Assembly (NCBI GenBank): GCA_963708725.1
Contig: CAVPTL010000007.1
Coordinates: forward strand, 1 to 64,000
Source: CAVPTL01 sp963708725
GTDB lineage: Bacteria > Actinomycetota > Thermoleophilia > Gaiellales > JAICJC01
Reading direction: 5' to 3'
DNA length: 64,000 nt
This document shows, piece by piece, positions 34,434 through 42,369 of this stretch (within the stretch, counting starts at the first letter, position 1; each line of letters opens with the position of its first letter). Under the pieces are notes generated by a model. It was not told where the DNA came from, made no database searches, and saw nothing but the letters and a program-made list of their open reading frames with translations. A program made the translations under genes and the position numbers.

Positions 34434-35192
34434 GTGTTGACCGCGATCGCGGTGGCGTTTCTGCTGCTGCCGCTGATCGCGATCTTCACGCAGGGCAGCC
34501 TGCGCGAGGGGCTGAGCCAGCCCGGAGCGTGGACTGCACTGAAGATCTCGTTTGAGACGAGCACGGTGTCGCTCGCGCTGATGCTGATCTTTGGTACGCC
34601 GATCTCGTACCTGCTCGCCACCACGGACTTCATCGGAAAGTCGCTGGTGACCACGCTGTTCGAGCTGCCGCTGGTGCTGCCACCGGCGGTGGCCGGGCTT
34701 GGCCTGCTGATGGCCTTCGGGCGGTTTGGGCTGATCGGCCCGCAGTTGAGCGCGCTGGGGATCGAGCTGCCGTTCACCAAGGCCGCGGTGGTGATGGCGA
34801 TGACGTTCGTCGCCAGCCCGCTCTACATCCGCCAGGCGGTGTCGGCGTTCGAGTCAGTCGACTCCGACCTGCTCGGCGCGTCAAAGACGCTGGGGGCAGG
34901 CCCCGCTCGCACGTTTTTCCGGGTCGCGATCCCGGTTGCCCTCTCGGGCCTCGGTGCGGGGGCGGTACTGGCCTGGGCCCGGGCGCTGGGCGAGTTTGGC
35001 GCGACCATCCTGTTTGCCGGTAGCCTCGCCGGTGTGACCCAGACTGCGCCGGTTGCGATCTACCTCGGTTTCGCCCAGAGCCTCAACCAGGCCCTCGCCC
35101 TGGGAGCTCTGCTGATCGCTGTCAGCGCGTTTGTGCTGATCTCTGTGAAGCTTCTGATTCGGGGACGAGCGTTTCGCTACGCGCCCGCGTAA
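34434..35192 (+). CDS. modB: Molybdate ABC transporter permease
   Basis: A 252-residue permease from GTG 34434, 8 bases after the modA stop. The first codon sits at the edge of the first helix (LTAIAVAFLLLPLIAIF). The ATPase-contact loop is LLGASKTLGAGPARTFFRVAIPVAL; the GEFGATILFAGS and LPPAVAGLGLLMAFG segments mark the ModB/CysTW group. An upstream reading from within modA exists but is unlikely. It ends 35190-35192, overlapping modC by 22 bases. Confidence 0.85.
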   Translation: MLTAIAVAFLLLPLIAIFTQGSLREGLSQPGAWTALKISFETSTVSLALMLIFGTPISYLLATTDFIGKSLVTTLFELPLVLPPAVAGLGLLMAFGRFGLIGPQLSALGIELPFTKAAVVMAMTFVASPLYIRQAVSAFESVDSDLLGASKTLGAGPARTFFRVAIPVALSGLGAGAVLAWARALGEFGATILFAGSLAGVTQTAPVAIYLGFAQSLNQALALGALLIAVSAFVLISVKLLIRGRAFRYAPA

Positions 35193-36190
35193 CGTATCCA
35201 CTTCGGTCGTTCACGCTCGACGCGGACATCGAAGTCAGCGAGGCCACCGCCGTCATCGGCCCGTCGGGCGCCGGCAAGTCGACATTGCTTCGCCTGATCG
35301 CCGGGCTGCTCACCCCCGCCAGCGGGCGCGTGGAATGCGACGGCGAGCTGTGGTTCGACGGGCATCGCAGCACGCCGGCTGACCGTCGCCACGTCGGCTT
35401 TGTGTTCCAGGACTATGCGCTCTTCCCGCACATGAGCGTGCGCTCGAATGTCGCCTACGGCGCGCGCGTTGCGGTCGACCCGCTGCTCGAGCGGATCGGG
35501 ATCGCCCACCTCGCGAAGGCCAAGCCACGGCGGCTCTCGGGTGGCGAGCGCCAGCGGGTCGCGCTGGCGCGAGCCCTGGCACAGGAACCAAAGCTGCTGC
35601 TTCTGGACGAGCCGTTGTCGGCGCTCGATCCCGGCACCCGCGGCCGGATCGCCGACGAGCTCTCGGCCACGATCGCCGAGGTGGGCGTGCCGACGCTGAT
35701 CGTGACCCACTCCTATGACGAAGCCGTCGCCCTCGCCCGGCGTGTGATCGTGCTCGAGGACGGGCACGTCACCCAGACCGGTCTCTCGACCGAGCTGCTC
35801 CACGACCCGCAGACGGCCTTCGTCGCCCAGTTCGCCGGACTCAACCACCTCGACGGCATCGCAACCGGCCTGGACGTGGTGCTCGAGTCGGGCGACCACA
35901 TCCGGCTCGCCGATCCGGTCGCCCCCGGCCCGATCGCGGTGCTGATCCCGCCGTGGGAGATCACCCTGGCGCGTGAACGGCCCACCGACACCTCCGCCCA
36001 GAACCACATCACGGCACCGATCAGCCACATCCTCACCCTCGGAAACCGCGTACGGATCACCGTCGGCCCGCTCACCTCGGAGATCACGGCCGAATCATCC
36101 GAGCGACTCGGATTGAAGACCGGCGACACAGTCACCGCGTCGTTCAAGTCAACCGCGATCCACACGATCCCGGTCGCCGACAGGCGCTAG
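35171..36190 (+). CDS. modC: Molybdate ABC transporter ATPase (start codon unusual)
   Basis: About 339 residues. Walker A GPSGAGKST, Q-loop FQDYALFPHMSV, signature LSGGERQRVALARAL, Walker B LLLLDEPLSALD and H-loop VTHSYDEAVAL, then a C-terminal TOBE domain (HILTLGNRVRITVGPLTSEIT). Homology continues upstream as SLRARVTYPLRSFTLDADIEVS, but no ATG, GTG or TTG in frame lies between the TAG near 35017 and the TTG at 35285, which falls after Walker A. The codon at 35171 where Met is expected is GTT. A mutated start, a non-standard start, or a base error is possible. Overlap with modB suggests coupling. Confidence 0.72.
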   Translation, partial: VSLRARVTYPLRSFTLDADIEVSEATAVIGPSGAGKSTLLRLIAGLLTPASGRVECDGELWFDGHRSTPADRRHVGFVFQDYALFPHMSVRSNVAYGARVAVDPLLERIGIAHLAKAKPRRLSGGERQRVALARALAQEPKLLLLDEPLSALDPGTRGRIADELSATIAEVGVPTLIVTHSYDEAVALARRVIVLEDGHVTQTGLSTELLHDPQTAFVAQFAGLNHLDGIATGLDVVLESGDHIRLADPVAPGPIAVLIPPWEITLARERPTDTSAQNHITAPISHILTLGNRVRITVGPLTSEITAESSERLGLKTGDTVTASFKSTAIHTIPVADRR

Positions 36191-36224
36191 GGCGGTCGAT
36201 GGGCCGTGGTAGCCTCGCTCCACC

Positions 36225-36743
36225 GTGGCCGAGCAACCCATCCTGTCGCCCGGCGAGTGGGCGGTGCTCGCCCTCCTATGTGAACAGAAATCCCATGGCT
36301 GGCCGCTCGTCACCGCGCTTTCGCCCGACGGCGAGATCGGGCGGGTGTGGACGGTGCGCCGGGCTGTGGTCTACCGGTCGCTTGATCTTCTGCAGGCACG
36401 GGGGCTGATCGAGCCGGCCGGTGATATGCCCAGTGCCCGCGGTCCCCGTCGCACGGTGATGCGACCCACGCGCCGCGGGCGGGCTGCGATCCGTCGCTGG
36501 CTCGACCAGCCGGTGCTCCACGTGCGGGATATCCGGTCGCTTCTGATCCTCAAGCTCGTGTTCGGCGAGCGCTCACGCCGCGATCAACGCGGGATGCTCA
36601 CCCGCCAGCTCGAGCTGCTGCGCGGATTCGAACAGACATTTGCCGAGCGGCTGGCGACGGCTACCGGGAGTGACCGGATGCTGCTGCGGTTTCGGCTCGA
36701 GACCACTCGGGCGGCGGAACGGTTCGTGGAGGAGCTGCTCTAG
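36225..36743 (+). CDS. PadR-like transcriptional regulator
   Basis: A 172-residue regulator with an N-terminal winged helix (SPGEWAVLALLCEQKSHGWPLVTAL, then WTVRRAVVYRSLDLLQARGLIEP, wing GPRRTVMRPTRRGRAAI) and a C-terminal helical PadR-type dimer region (GMLTRQLELLRGFEQTFAERL). GTG 36225, 9 nt after TAGCCT. It lies immediately downstream of modABC and before a molbindin, so it may be a molybdate-related regulator in place of ModE, which is a positional inference. Confidence 0.78.
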   Translation: MAEQPILSPGEWAVLALLCEQKSHGWPLVTALSPDGEIGRVWTVRRAVVYRSLDLLQARGLIEPAGDMPSARGPRRTVMRPTRRGRAAIRRWLDQPVLHVRDIRSLLILKLVFGERSRRDQRGMLTRQLELLRGFEQTFAERLATATGSDRMLLRFRLETTRAAERFVEELL

Positions 36744-36857
36744 GTGGGCAGTTGGGGCGCGCTCAAAGCCGGTACCGTGTGGGTGAACTGTTACGGCCCA
36801 AGCTACGCACTCGAGCTCTATAGCGAGATCAAGTGCATTTGGGTCAATCTGGACGAG
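36744..36857 (+). pseudogene. Aldehyde dehydrogenase C-terminal remnant with internal deletion
   Basis: Reading from 36744, right after the TAG of the regulator, gives ALKAGTVWVNCYGPSYALEL and then YSEIKCIWVNL. These match the last part of an aldehyde dehydrogenase, A-G-T-V-W-V-N-C-Y directly joined to YALELYSEIK..WVNL. The PFGG(F/Y)K-SG-GRE segment that should lie between is deleted. No start signal or N-terminal catalytic part is present. It is a decayed gene fragment, different in sequence from the intact aldehyde dehydrogenase at 31958-33460, and probably marks an old deletion or rearrangement. The 3' end overlaps the Shine-Dalgarno region of the molbindin gene. Confidence 0.7.
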
Positions 36858-36867
36858 GGAGATATCG

Positions 36868-37080
36868 ATGAAACTGAGCGCACGAAATCGCCTCAACGGC
36901 ACTGTGCAGAAGATCACCAAGGGCGAAGCGATCGCCAACGTCGTTGTCGACGTTGCCGGTCAGCGCGTCGTCGCCTCGATCACGGTCGAGGCCGTCGAGG
37001 ATCTGGGCATCTCGGAAGGCAGCGAGGTCACGGTCGTGATCAAGGCCTCCGATGTGATGCTCGCCACCGGCCTGGCATAG
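36868..37080 (+). CDS. Molbindin (Mop/TOBE-domain molybdate-binding protein)
   Basis: A 70-residue single Mop domain: KLSARNRLNGTVQKITKGEAIANVVVDVAGQRVVASITVEAVEDLGI...VTVVIKASDVMLATG. The SARN-L-G-V segment and the VIKASDVMLA end are molbindin hallmarks. Such proteins bind molybdate or tungstate in cytoplasmic oligomers and buffer it. GAGGGAG Shine-Dalgarno precedes ATG 36868. It completes a molybdate locus with modABC. A 39-base palindrome begins 8 bases after its stop. Confidence 0.9.
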   Translation: MKLSARNRLNGTVQKITKGEAIANVVVDVAGQRVVASITVEAVEDLGISEGSEVTVVIKASDVMLATGLA

Positions 37081-37088
37081 CCGCAAAC

Positions 37089-37127
37089 GCCGTGAATAAA
37101 TGGTGCCTGGCACCATTTATTCACGGC
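37089..37127. repeat. 39-base palindromic repeat, copy 4, likely bidirectional terminator
   Basis: Longest copy of the family: arm GCCGTGAATAAATGGTGCC, central T, perfect inverse arm. It lies between the convergent molbindin gene (stop 37080) and livF (stop 37133), so a single hairpin could end transcription on both strands. There is no long T-run. Confidence 0.9.
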
Positions 37128-37132
37128 GACGG

Positions 37133-37870
37133 TTAGCGGGCGGCGCCGAGGGTGCCGAGGTAGAGCTGCACGACCTTGGGGTCGTCCAGCAGCTCGCGGC
37201 CGCTGCCGGTGTAGGCGTTCTTGCCCTGGTCGAGCACGTAGCCGCGGTCGCAGATCTCGAGGCAGCGGCGCGCGTTTTGCTCGACGATCACGATCGAGAC
37301 GCCGGTCTCGCGGATGCTGTGCACGCGTTTGAACGCCTCGTCCTGAAACTTCGGGGAAAGACCCGCGGAGGGCTCGTCCAAAAGCAGCACCCGCGGCTCC
37401 ATCATCAGCGCCCGCGCCATCGCCACCATCTGGCGCTCGCCGCCCGAGAGTGATCCCGCGCGCTGGCCCTTGCGGTCGGCGACCAGCGGGAACAGCTCGC
37501 CAATCGCCGCGATCCGGCGACGCACCTCCTTGGGCCGCAGGAACATCCCCATCCGCAGGTTGTCCTCCACCGACAGCGTCCCAAACACGTTGTGGGTCTG
37601 GGGCACGTAGCCGACGCCGCGCGCCACCAGCTGGTGGGCGGGAAGAGCGGTGATGTCATCACCGGCCAGCGTGACCGAGCCGCCCCGCACCGGCACCAGC
37701 CCGAACATCGTCTTGACGAGCGTCGACTTGCCGGCGCCGTTTGGCCCGACGACGCCCACGATCTCGTTCTCGGCGAGCGTCAGGCTGCAGCCGTTGAGGA
37801 TGTCGACGCCGGGGAGATAGCCGGCCACCAGCTCGTTTGCATCGAGCAGCAGCTCTGCGGCCTCAGGCAT
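37133..37870 (-). CDS. livF: Branched-chain amino acid ABC transporter ATPase LivF
   Basis: A 245-residue ATPase with Walker A GPNGAGKST, Q-loop VPQTHNVFGTLSVEDNL, signature SGGERQMVAMARAL, Walker B VLLLDEPSAGL, and the LivF-type VEQNARRCLEICDRGYVLDQGK end. It overlaps livG by 8 bases and is the last gene of the livHMGF operon; its 3' end faces the molbindin gene across the 39-base palindrome. Confidence 0.92.
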   Translation of the reverse strand: MPEAAELLLDANELVAGYLPGVDILNGCSLTLAENEIVGVVGPNGAGKSTLVKTMFGLVPVRGGSVTLAGDDITALPAHQLVARGVGYVPQTHNVFGTLSVEDNLRMGMFLRPKEVRRRIAAIGELFPLVADRKGQRAGSLSGGERQMVAMARALMMEPRVLLLDEPSAGLSPKFQDEAFKRVHSIRETGVSIVIVEQNARRCLEICDRGYVLDQGKNAYTGSGRELLDDPKVVQLYLGTLGAAR

Positions 37871-38714
37871 CGTCGCCCCCGTCGGGTTGATAGTCGGGGT
37901 CGTCGTGGGTGCTACCGAGATAGGCGTCGATCACGTCGGGGTTGGCACCGACCGCGGCCGGCGTGCCCTCGGCGATGACCTTACCGACGCCCATACACAC
38001 CACCCAGTCGGAGATCCCCATCACCACGTCCATGTCGTGCTCGACGAACATGACGGTCACGCCCACTTCCTTCAAGCCCTTGATGTGGATCAAGAGTGAC
38101 TCGACCAACACCGGATTCACGCCCGCCATCGGCTCGTCGAGCAGAATCATCTCGGGCGAGGCCATCAACGCGCGGGCCATCTCGAGCAGCTTTCGCTGGC
38201 CGCCCGAAAGGCTGCCGGCATAGGCGTCGCGATGGTCGATCAGCTGAAACCGCTTGAGCAGTTCGAGCGCCTGGAGCTCGACGTTTTGCTCCTGCGAGCG
38301 CCACCTGCCGGGCAGCAACGCCGGCCCCAGCCGCTCGCCGATCTGGTTGGACGCGCCCAGCTTCATATTGTCGAGCACCGATAGCTTGGCCAGCGCCTTG
38401 GTCAGCTGGAAGGTGCGGATCATGCCTCGACGCGCGATCCGATGCGCGCGCCATCCGTTGATCGCCGTGCCATCGAACGACCACGAGCCCGCCTGGGGCC
38501 GGTCGAACCCCGAGAGCACGTTGAAGAAGGTCGACTTGCCGGCGCCGTTTGGCCCGATCAGCGCCGTGATCGCACCGCGCTGCACCTCCAGCTTCTCGAC
38601 GTCCACTGCGACCAGGCCGCCGAACTGACGGCGAACCCCCTCAGCCTTCAGCAGGGCGTCGGGCTTTGCCACCCCGGGCCGCGGGTCGAGCTCTGCCAGG
38701 GCGCTATCGGCCAT
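37863..38714 (-). CDS. livG: Branched-chain amino acid ABC transporter ATPase LivG
   Basis: A 283-residue ATPase with Walker A GPNGAGKST, the long LivG insert before Q-loop, signature LSGGQRKLLEMARAL, Walker B MILLDEPMAGVNP, and the H-loop FVEHDMDVVMGISD. The N-terminal 25-residue extension and the C-terminal YLGSTHDDPDYQPDGGDDA are within the normal range. It overlaps livM by 11 bases and livF by 8. Confidence 0.93.
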   Translation of the reverse strand: MADSALAELDPRPGVAKPDALLKAEGVRRQFGGLVAVDVEKLEVQRGAITALIGPNGAGKSTFFNVLSGFDRPQAGSWSFDGTAINGWRAHRIARRGMIRTFQLTKALAKLSVLDNMKLGASNQIGERLGPALLPGRWRSQEQNVELQALELLKRFQLIDHRDAYAGSLSGGQRKLLEMARALMASPEMILLDEPMAGVNPVLVESLLIHIKGLKEVGVTVMFVEHDMDVVMGISDWVVCMGVGKVIAEGTPAAVGANPDVIDAYLGSTHDDPDYQPDGGDDA

Positions 38715-39687
38715 CGATCAGGAGTTCCTCGCGTTTGCCGGTGATCCCCTGCGGTCTCCAGATCACCAGCGCGATCAAGCCCAACCCGACGAGCACATAC
38801 CGAAACGTGAGCACCTCGTCGTTGGTGAGGATCGAGTTGGGTATCCAGCCGCTGGTGATCGCGTCGCTCAGGATTCCGGCGGTCAGCTGGAGCAGGAACC
38901 AGAAGACGACGGCGCCCACAATCGGCCCCCACACCGTGCCGGGGCCGCCGAGGATGACCACGGTGTACACGAAGAAGGTGAGCGCGGGCACGTAGTAGGT
39001 CGGGCCCACTGATTGCTGGCTCATCGCCAGCACCATCCCCGCAAGCGCCGCCATCACGCCGCCGAGCACGAGGCTCTGAAGCTTGTAGGCAAAGACGTTT
39101 TTGCCGAGGCTGCGAGCGGCGTCCTCGTCCTCGCGGATCGCCTTGATCACCCGGCCCCACGGGCTCTTGATCAGCCGGTAGACGATGGCGCTACAGATCG
39201 CCACGAGCGTCCACGTCACCGCGATCACCCACAGGTCAGACGACGAGAACGAGATCCGGCCCGGGCCGTACGTGCCGGTCGGGATGGGATTGATGTCGAA
39301 GAAGCTGCCGGCAAACTGCTGGATCCCAAACGGTCCACGGGTCAGTGAGTTCTCGCCGCCGGCGTTCACGATGATGCGCAGCGTCTCGCCCGCCGTGATG
39401 GTGACGATCGCAAGGTAGTCGGCCCTCAACCGCAGCGTGGGCAGGCCGAAGATCAAGCCCAGGACGACCGCGGCCAGCACGCCCACGATCACGCCTAACC
39501 ACAGCGGGCCGCCCTGATCGACGGTGATGGCGGTGCCGTAGGCGCCCACCATGATGAACGCGACCAGGCCGAAGTTGAGCAGGCCGGTGAACCCGAACTG
39601 GAGGTTCAGCCCGACGGCGGCCAGCGCGAAGGCGGCGGCCTGGAGTCCGATCCCGGCGGCAATCGCATCCTGCAAGGCGTTGATCAT
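38704..39687 (-). CDS. livM: Branched-chain amino acid ABC permease LivM
   Basis: A 327-residue polytopic permease. ATG 39687 has a GGGAG Shine-Dalgarno; it starts MINALQDAIAAGIGLQAAAFALAAVGLNLQFGFTGLLNFG, where GLNLQFGFTGLLNFG is the LivM hallmark. The ATPase-contact segment includes WGRVIKAIREDEDAARSLGKNVFAYKLQ. The longer in-frame reading to 39981 is Arg-rich antisense to livH and is rejected. ATGA overlap with livH. Confidence 0.9.
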   Translation of the reverse strand: MINALQDAIAAGIGLQAAAFALAAVGLNLQFGFTGLLNFGLVAFIMVGAYGTAITVDQGGPLWLGVIVGVLAAVVLGLIFGLPTLRLRADYLAIVTITAGETLRIIVNAGGENSLTRGPFGIQQFAGSFFDINPIPTGTYGPGRISFSSSDLWVIAVTWTLVAICSAIVYRLIKSPWGRVIKAIREDEDAARSLGKNVFAYKLQSLVLGGVMAALAGMVLAMSQQSVGPTYYVPALTFFVYTVVILGGPGTVWGPIVGAVVFWFLLQLTAGILSDAITSGWIPNSILTNDEVLTFRYVLVGLGLIALVIWRPQGITGKREELLIDGR

Positions 39688-40967
39688 CCGACTCGCTCCC
39701 TTCGTCCAAGAATCCCCTGGGGTCGCACCAGCAAAACGGCGATCAACACCAAAAAGGCGACGGCGTTCTTCGCCTCGGGGTTGACCCAATAGGTCGAGAC
39801 CTGGGTGACGATCCCGATCACGAGCGCTCCGAGCACGGCGCCGTAGACGGTGCCGATCCCGCCCAGCACCACGGCGGCGAAGAGCAGCAAGAGCATCTCG
39901 AGGCCCATGTCCCACTCGACCGCGGTGGCGATGCCGAGAAACACGCCGCCGGTCGCCGCCAGCGCCGCGCCTCCCATCCACGTGATCAGGATCACCCGCT
40001 CGACGCCGATGCCCGACGACGAGGCCAGATCGGGATTATCGGAGACAGCTCGCAGCGCGGTGCCATAGCGGGTGCGCTGGAGCAGCAGCCCGACGGTGGC
40101 GAGGATCACGATTCCCAGCCCGATGATGATCCAGTCCTTGGGCGTGACCGTGAACGGCCCCGGACCGACCTGGGTCTGGATCACGTACTGGGCGTACTGC
40201 AGCGGGTGGCCGCCGACCATGATCAGAAAGATGTTGGAGAGCACCAGGCTGAGCCCGATGGTCACCACGATCAGCGAGACGTTGCCGGTGCGCCGCCGTC
40301 GCAGCGGTCGAAAGAGGCCCAGCTCGAGCGAGAAGCCCAGGGCCGCGCCGGCCGCTACGGCGAGGATCCCGGCGAGCACCAGCGGCAGTCCCGGACCGGG
40401 TCCCCAGGTCGAAAGCCACCACGCCGCCAGACCTCCGAACGTGACCAGTTCGCCCTGGGCGAAGTTGACCAGGCCGGTGACCCCGAAGATCAGTGACAGC
40501 CCCACAGCTCCCATCGCGATGATCACCCCGAGCTCGATGCCGTCGAGCGTCAGGCCCGCGAGCTGGTCAAAAGCCGAGGTGTGCGGCGTCGTGTGTCCGG
40601 CCTGGGACGGCGGCACCAGCGGGAAGATCACAAACGTCGGGGCGCCTGCCGAGACCTCGACGTCTGGCAGCGTCGAGCCCCCGATATTGCGGAGGGTCAG
40701 GCCCTTCGGAATGGTCGCCGTATCGATCGTGACCGCGTACTTTCCCGGCCCGGGAACAGGTATGAGCCACTTACCCGTCTTGTCCGAGACGGCCTTTCCT
40801 ATCACCTTGGCGCCCTGCTTGACCGTGAACTTGACGCCCGGGATGGGCTTCTGCTGGGGGGTCTTGACGAACCCGCCGATCCCTTCGCCGGAGGCAAATA
40901 CTGGTGCCACGGCAGTGAGCGAGATCACACCCATCGCCAACAGGATTAGGGACAGTCGCTTTACCAT
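39684..40967 (-). CDS. livH: LivH-type permease with N-terminal exported domain
   Basis: A 427-residue protein, over 100 residues longer than usual LivH (about 290-310). Residues 1-24 form a signal peptide (MVKRLSLILLAMGVISLTAVAPVFA). Residues 30-125 are a soluble segment resembling a carboxypeptidase-regulatory or prealbumin-like beta domain (GFVKTPQQKPIPGVKFTVKQGAKVIGKAVSDKTGKWLIPVPGPGKYAVTID, abbreviated). The LivH permease follows (GVIIAMGAVGLSLIFGVTGLVNFAQGE). ATG 40967 is chosen because it gives the signal peptide; ATG 40994 would overlap the livK promoter. Head of livHMGF, divergent from livK. Confidence 0.87.
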   Translation of the reverse strand: MVKRLSLILLAMGVISLTAVAPVFASGEGIGGFVKTPQQKPIPGVKFTVKQGAKVIGKAVSDKTGKWLIPVPGPGKYAVTIDTATIPKGLTLRNIGGSTLPDVEVSAGAPTFVIFPLVPPSQAGHTTPHTSAFDQLAGLTLDGIELGVIIAMGAVGLSLIFGVTGLVNFAQGELVTFGGLAAWWLSTWGPGPGLPLVLAGILAVAAGAALGFSLELGLFRPLRRRRTGNVSLIVVTIGLSLVLSNIFLIMVGGHPLQYAQYVIQTQVGPGPFTVTPKDWIIIGLGIVILATVGLLLQRTRYGTALRAVSDNPDLASSSGIGVERVILITWMGGAALAATGGVFLGIATAVEWDMGLEMLLLLFAAVVLGGIGTVYGAVLGALVIGIVTQVSTYWVNPEAKNAVAFLVLIAVLLVRPQGILGRRERVG

Positions 40968-40970
40968 GTA

Positions 40971-40999
40971 TTCACAAGAGGTCGAAAGCAGCATATGCT
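40971..40999 (+). promoter_or_regulatory. Candidate livK promoter
   Basis: TTCACA (40971-40976), 17-base spacer, TATGCT (40994-40999), then about 35 bases to ATG 41035, with a GGAGGTGAGGAG Shine-Dalgarno in the leader. It overlaps the region just upstream of livH on the other strand. Confidence 0.45.
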
Positions 41000-41034
41000 A
41001 ATCGCCGATCCTTTTCCCGACCGGAGGTGAGGAG

Positions 41035-42321
41035 ATGTTTCCAGCCAGGGCACGGCATGTTTTCGGGGTGATCGCAATCTGCGCGATCACTTTCGCCGCG
41101 ACCGCCTGCGGTTCGAGCTCAAGCTCGAGCTCCAGTACATCATCGTCAAGCGCTACTTCAACTGGTTCTACAGCAACAGCTCTCAAACTCGGCGTGCTGC
41201 TCCCGCACACCGGCACGCTCGCGTTCCTCGAGCCGCCGATGGGCGATAGCGTGACACTCGCGCTGAAGGACATCAACGCGGCCGGCGGAGTCAACGGCAA
41301 GCCGGTGACCCAGGTCGGTGCCGACGAAGGCACCGCCCAGCCAAGCATCGTGACCCAGGCCACGAACACGCTTCTTCAGGACAAGGTCAACGCCATCATC
41401 GGCGCTGCCGCCACCGGCGACACGCTTTCGGTGATCGACAAGATCACGACCGCACCAGTGGTGGAGTGCTCGCCGTCCAACACCGGCGCGATTCTGACCA
41501 ACTACCCAGACCATGGCTACTACTTCCGCACGGCTCCGCCGGACGGACTGCAGTCCAAGGCGCTCGCCAACGTGATCCTGGCAGCCGGCCATTCCAACGT
41601 CGAACTCGTTGGACAGGCCACCGACTACGGCAAGGGATTCCTGAGCGGCCTCAAGTCGGCGCTCTCGAGCTCCGGTGCCACGGTCGCCGGTGAGGTCACC
41701 TACGACCCGACCGCAACCACGTTCACGGCGGAGGCCTCGAAGATCAAGGCCGCTCAGCCCGACGCCGTTGTGATCATCGGCTACGAGGAGACCGGCACGG
41801 TCATCAAGGACATGATCCAGGACGGCTTCGGCCCCAAGCAGGTGCCGATCTACGTTGCCGACGGTGCCCAGTCGAGCACGCTTTGGAAGTCGGTTGACCC
41901 ACACAATCCGGCCGTTCTGGTCGGTGTTGGCGGTACCGCTCCTTCGGCAGCACCGGCGAACGGCACCAAGTCGTTCTCGGCTCAGTTCAAAGCGGCGTAC
42001 CCGAGCGTGGACGCGATCTACTCCGCCCAGGCGTTTGACTGCACCAACATCATCGCCCTGGCGGCCGAAGAGGCCAAGTCCAACAACCCCGTCGACTTCG
42101 TCAAGCATATGGACGACGTCACCATCGGCGGGACGACCTGCACGACGTATGCCGATTGCAAGAAGCTGATCGACGCAGGCACCGACATCAACTATGACGG
42201 TGCCTCCGGCCCGCTGGACTTCACCAGCGTCGGCGAGCCGTCGGTGGGTACCTACGACGTGTGGAAGTTCGACAACAAGGGTCAGGTCACCACTCTCAAG
42301 CAGACGGTGGTCAAGCCCTAG
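41035..42321 (+). CDS. livK: Branched-chain amino acid ABC transporter binding lipoprotein LivK
   Basis: A 428-residue lipoprotein. The signal ends FAATAC with the lipidated Cys at residue 25, then a Ser/Thr-rich linker (GSSSSSSSTSSSSATST...). The mature domain is a periplasmic-binding type I (leucine-isoleucine-valine receptor) fold: LKLGVLLPHTGTLAFLEPPMGDSVTLALKDINAAGGVNGK, abbreviated, and the IIGAAATGDTLSVIDK hinge region. Strong GGAGG Shine-Dalgarno. It is divergent from livHMGF, so both units share one control region. Confidence 0.92.
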   Translation: MFPARARHVFGVIAICAITFAATACGSSSSSSSSTSSSSATSTGSTATALKLGVLLPHTGTLAFLEPPMGDSVTLALKDINAAGGVNGKPVTQVGADEGTAQPSIVTQATNTLLQDKVNAIIGAAATGDTLSVIDKITTAPVVECSPSNTGAILTNYPDHGYYFRTAPPDGLQSKALANVILAAGHSNVELVGQATDYGKGFLSGLKSALSSSGATVAGEVTYDPTATTFTAEASKIKAAQPDAVVIIGYEETGTVIKDMIQDGFGPKQVPIYVADGAQSSTLWKSVDPHNPAVLVGVGGTAPSAAPANGTKSFSAQFKAAYPSVDAIYSAQAFDCTNIIALAAEEAKSNNPVDFVKHMDDVTIGGTTCTTYADCKKLIDAGTDINYDGASGPLDFTSVGEPSVGTYDVWKFDNKGQVTTLKQTVVKP

Positions 42322-42337
42322 CTCTACCGACTTCGCG

Positions 42338-42363
42338 TGGGGGCTCGCTGCGGCGGGCCCCCA
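42338..42363. terminator. Hairpin between convergent livK and kup
   Basis: TGGGGGC (42338-42344) pairs with GCCCCCA (42357-42363), 12-base loop. It lies between the stops of livK (42321) and kup (42370), and can work on either strand. No T-run follows. Confidence 0.5.
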
Positions 42364-42369
42364 CCCGGG

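Noticed and set aside
35285..35287. TTG 35285 as the start of modC
   Set aside because: It would remove the Walker A motif (GPSGAGKST) that lies upstream in the same frame, so the protein could not bind ATP.
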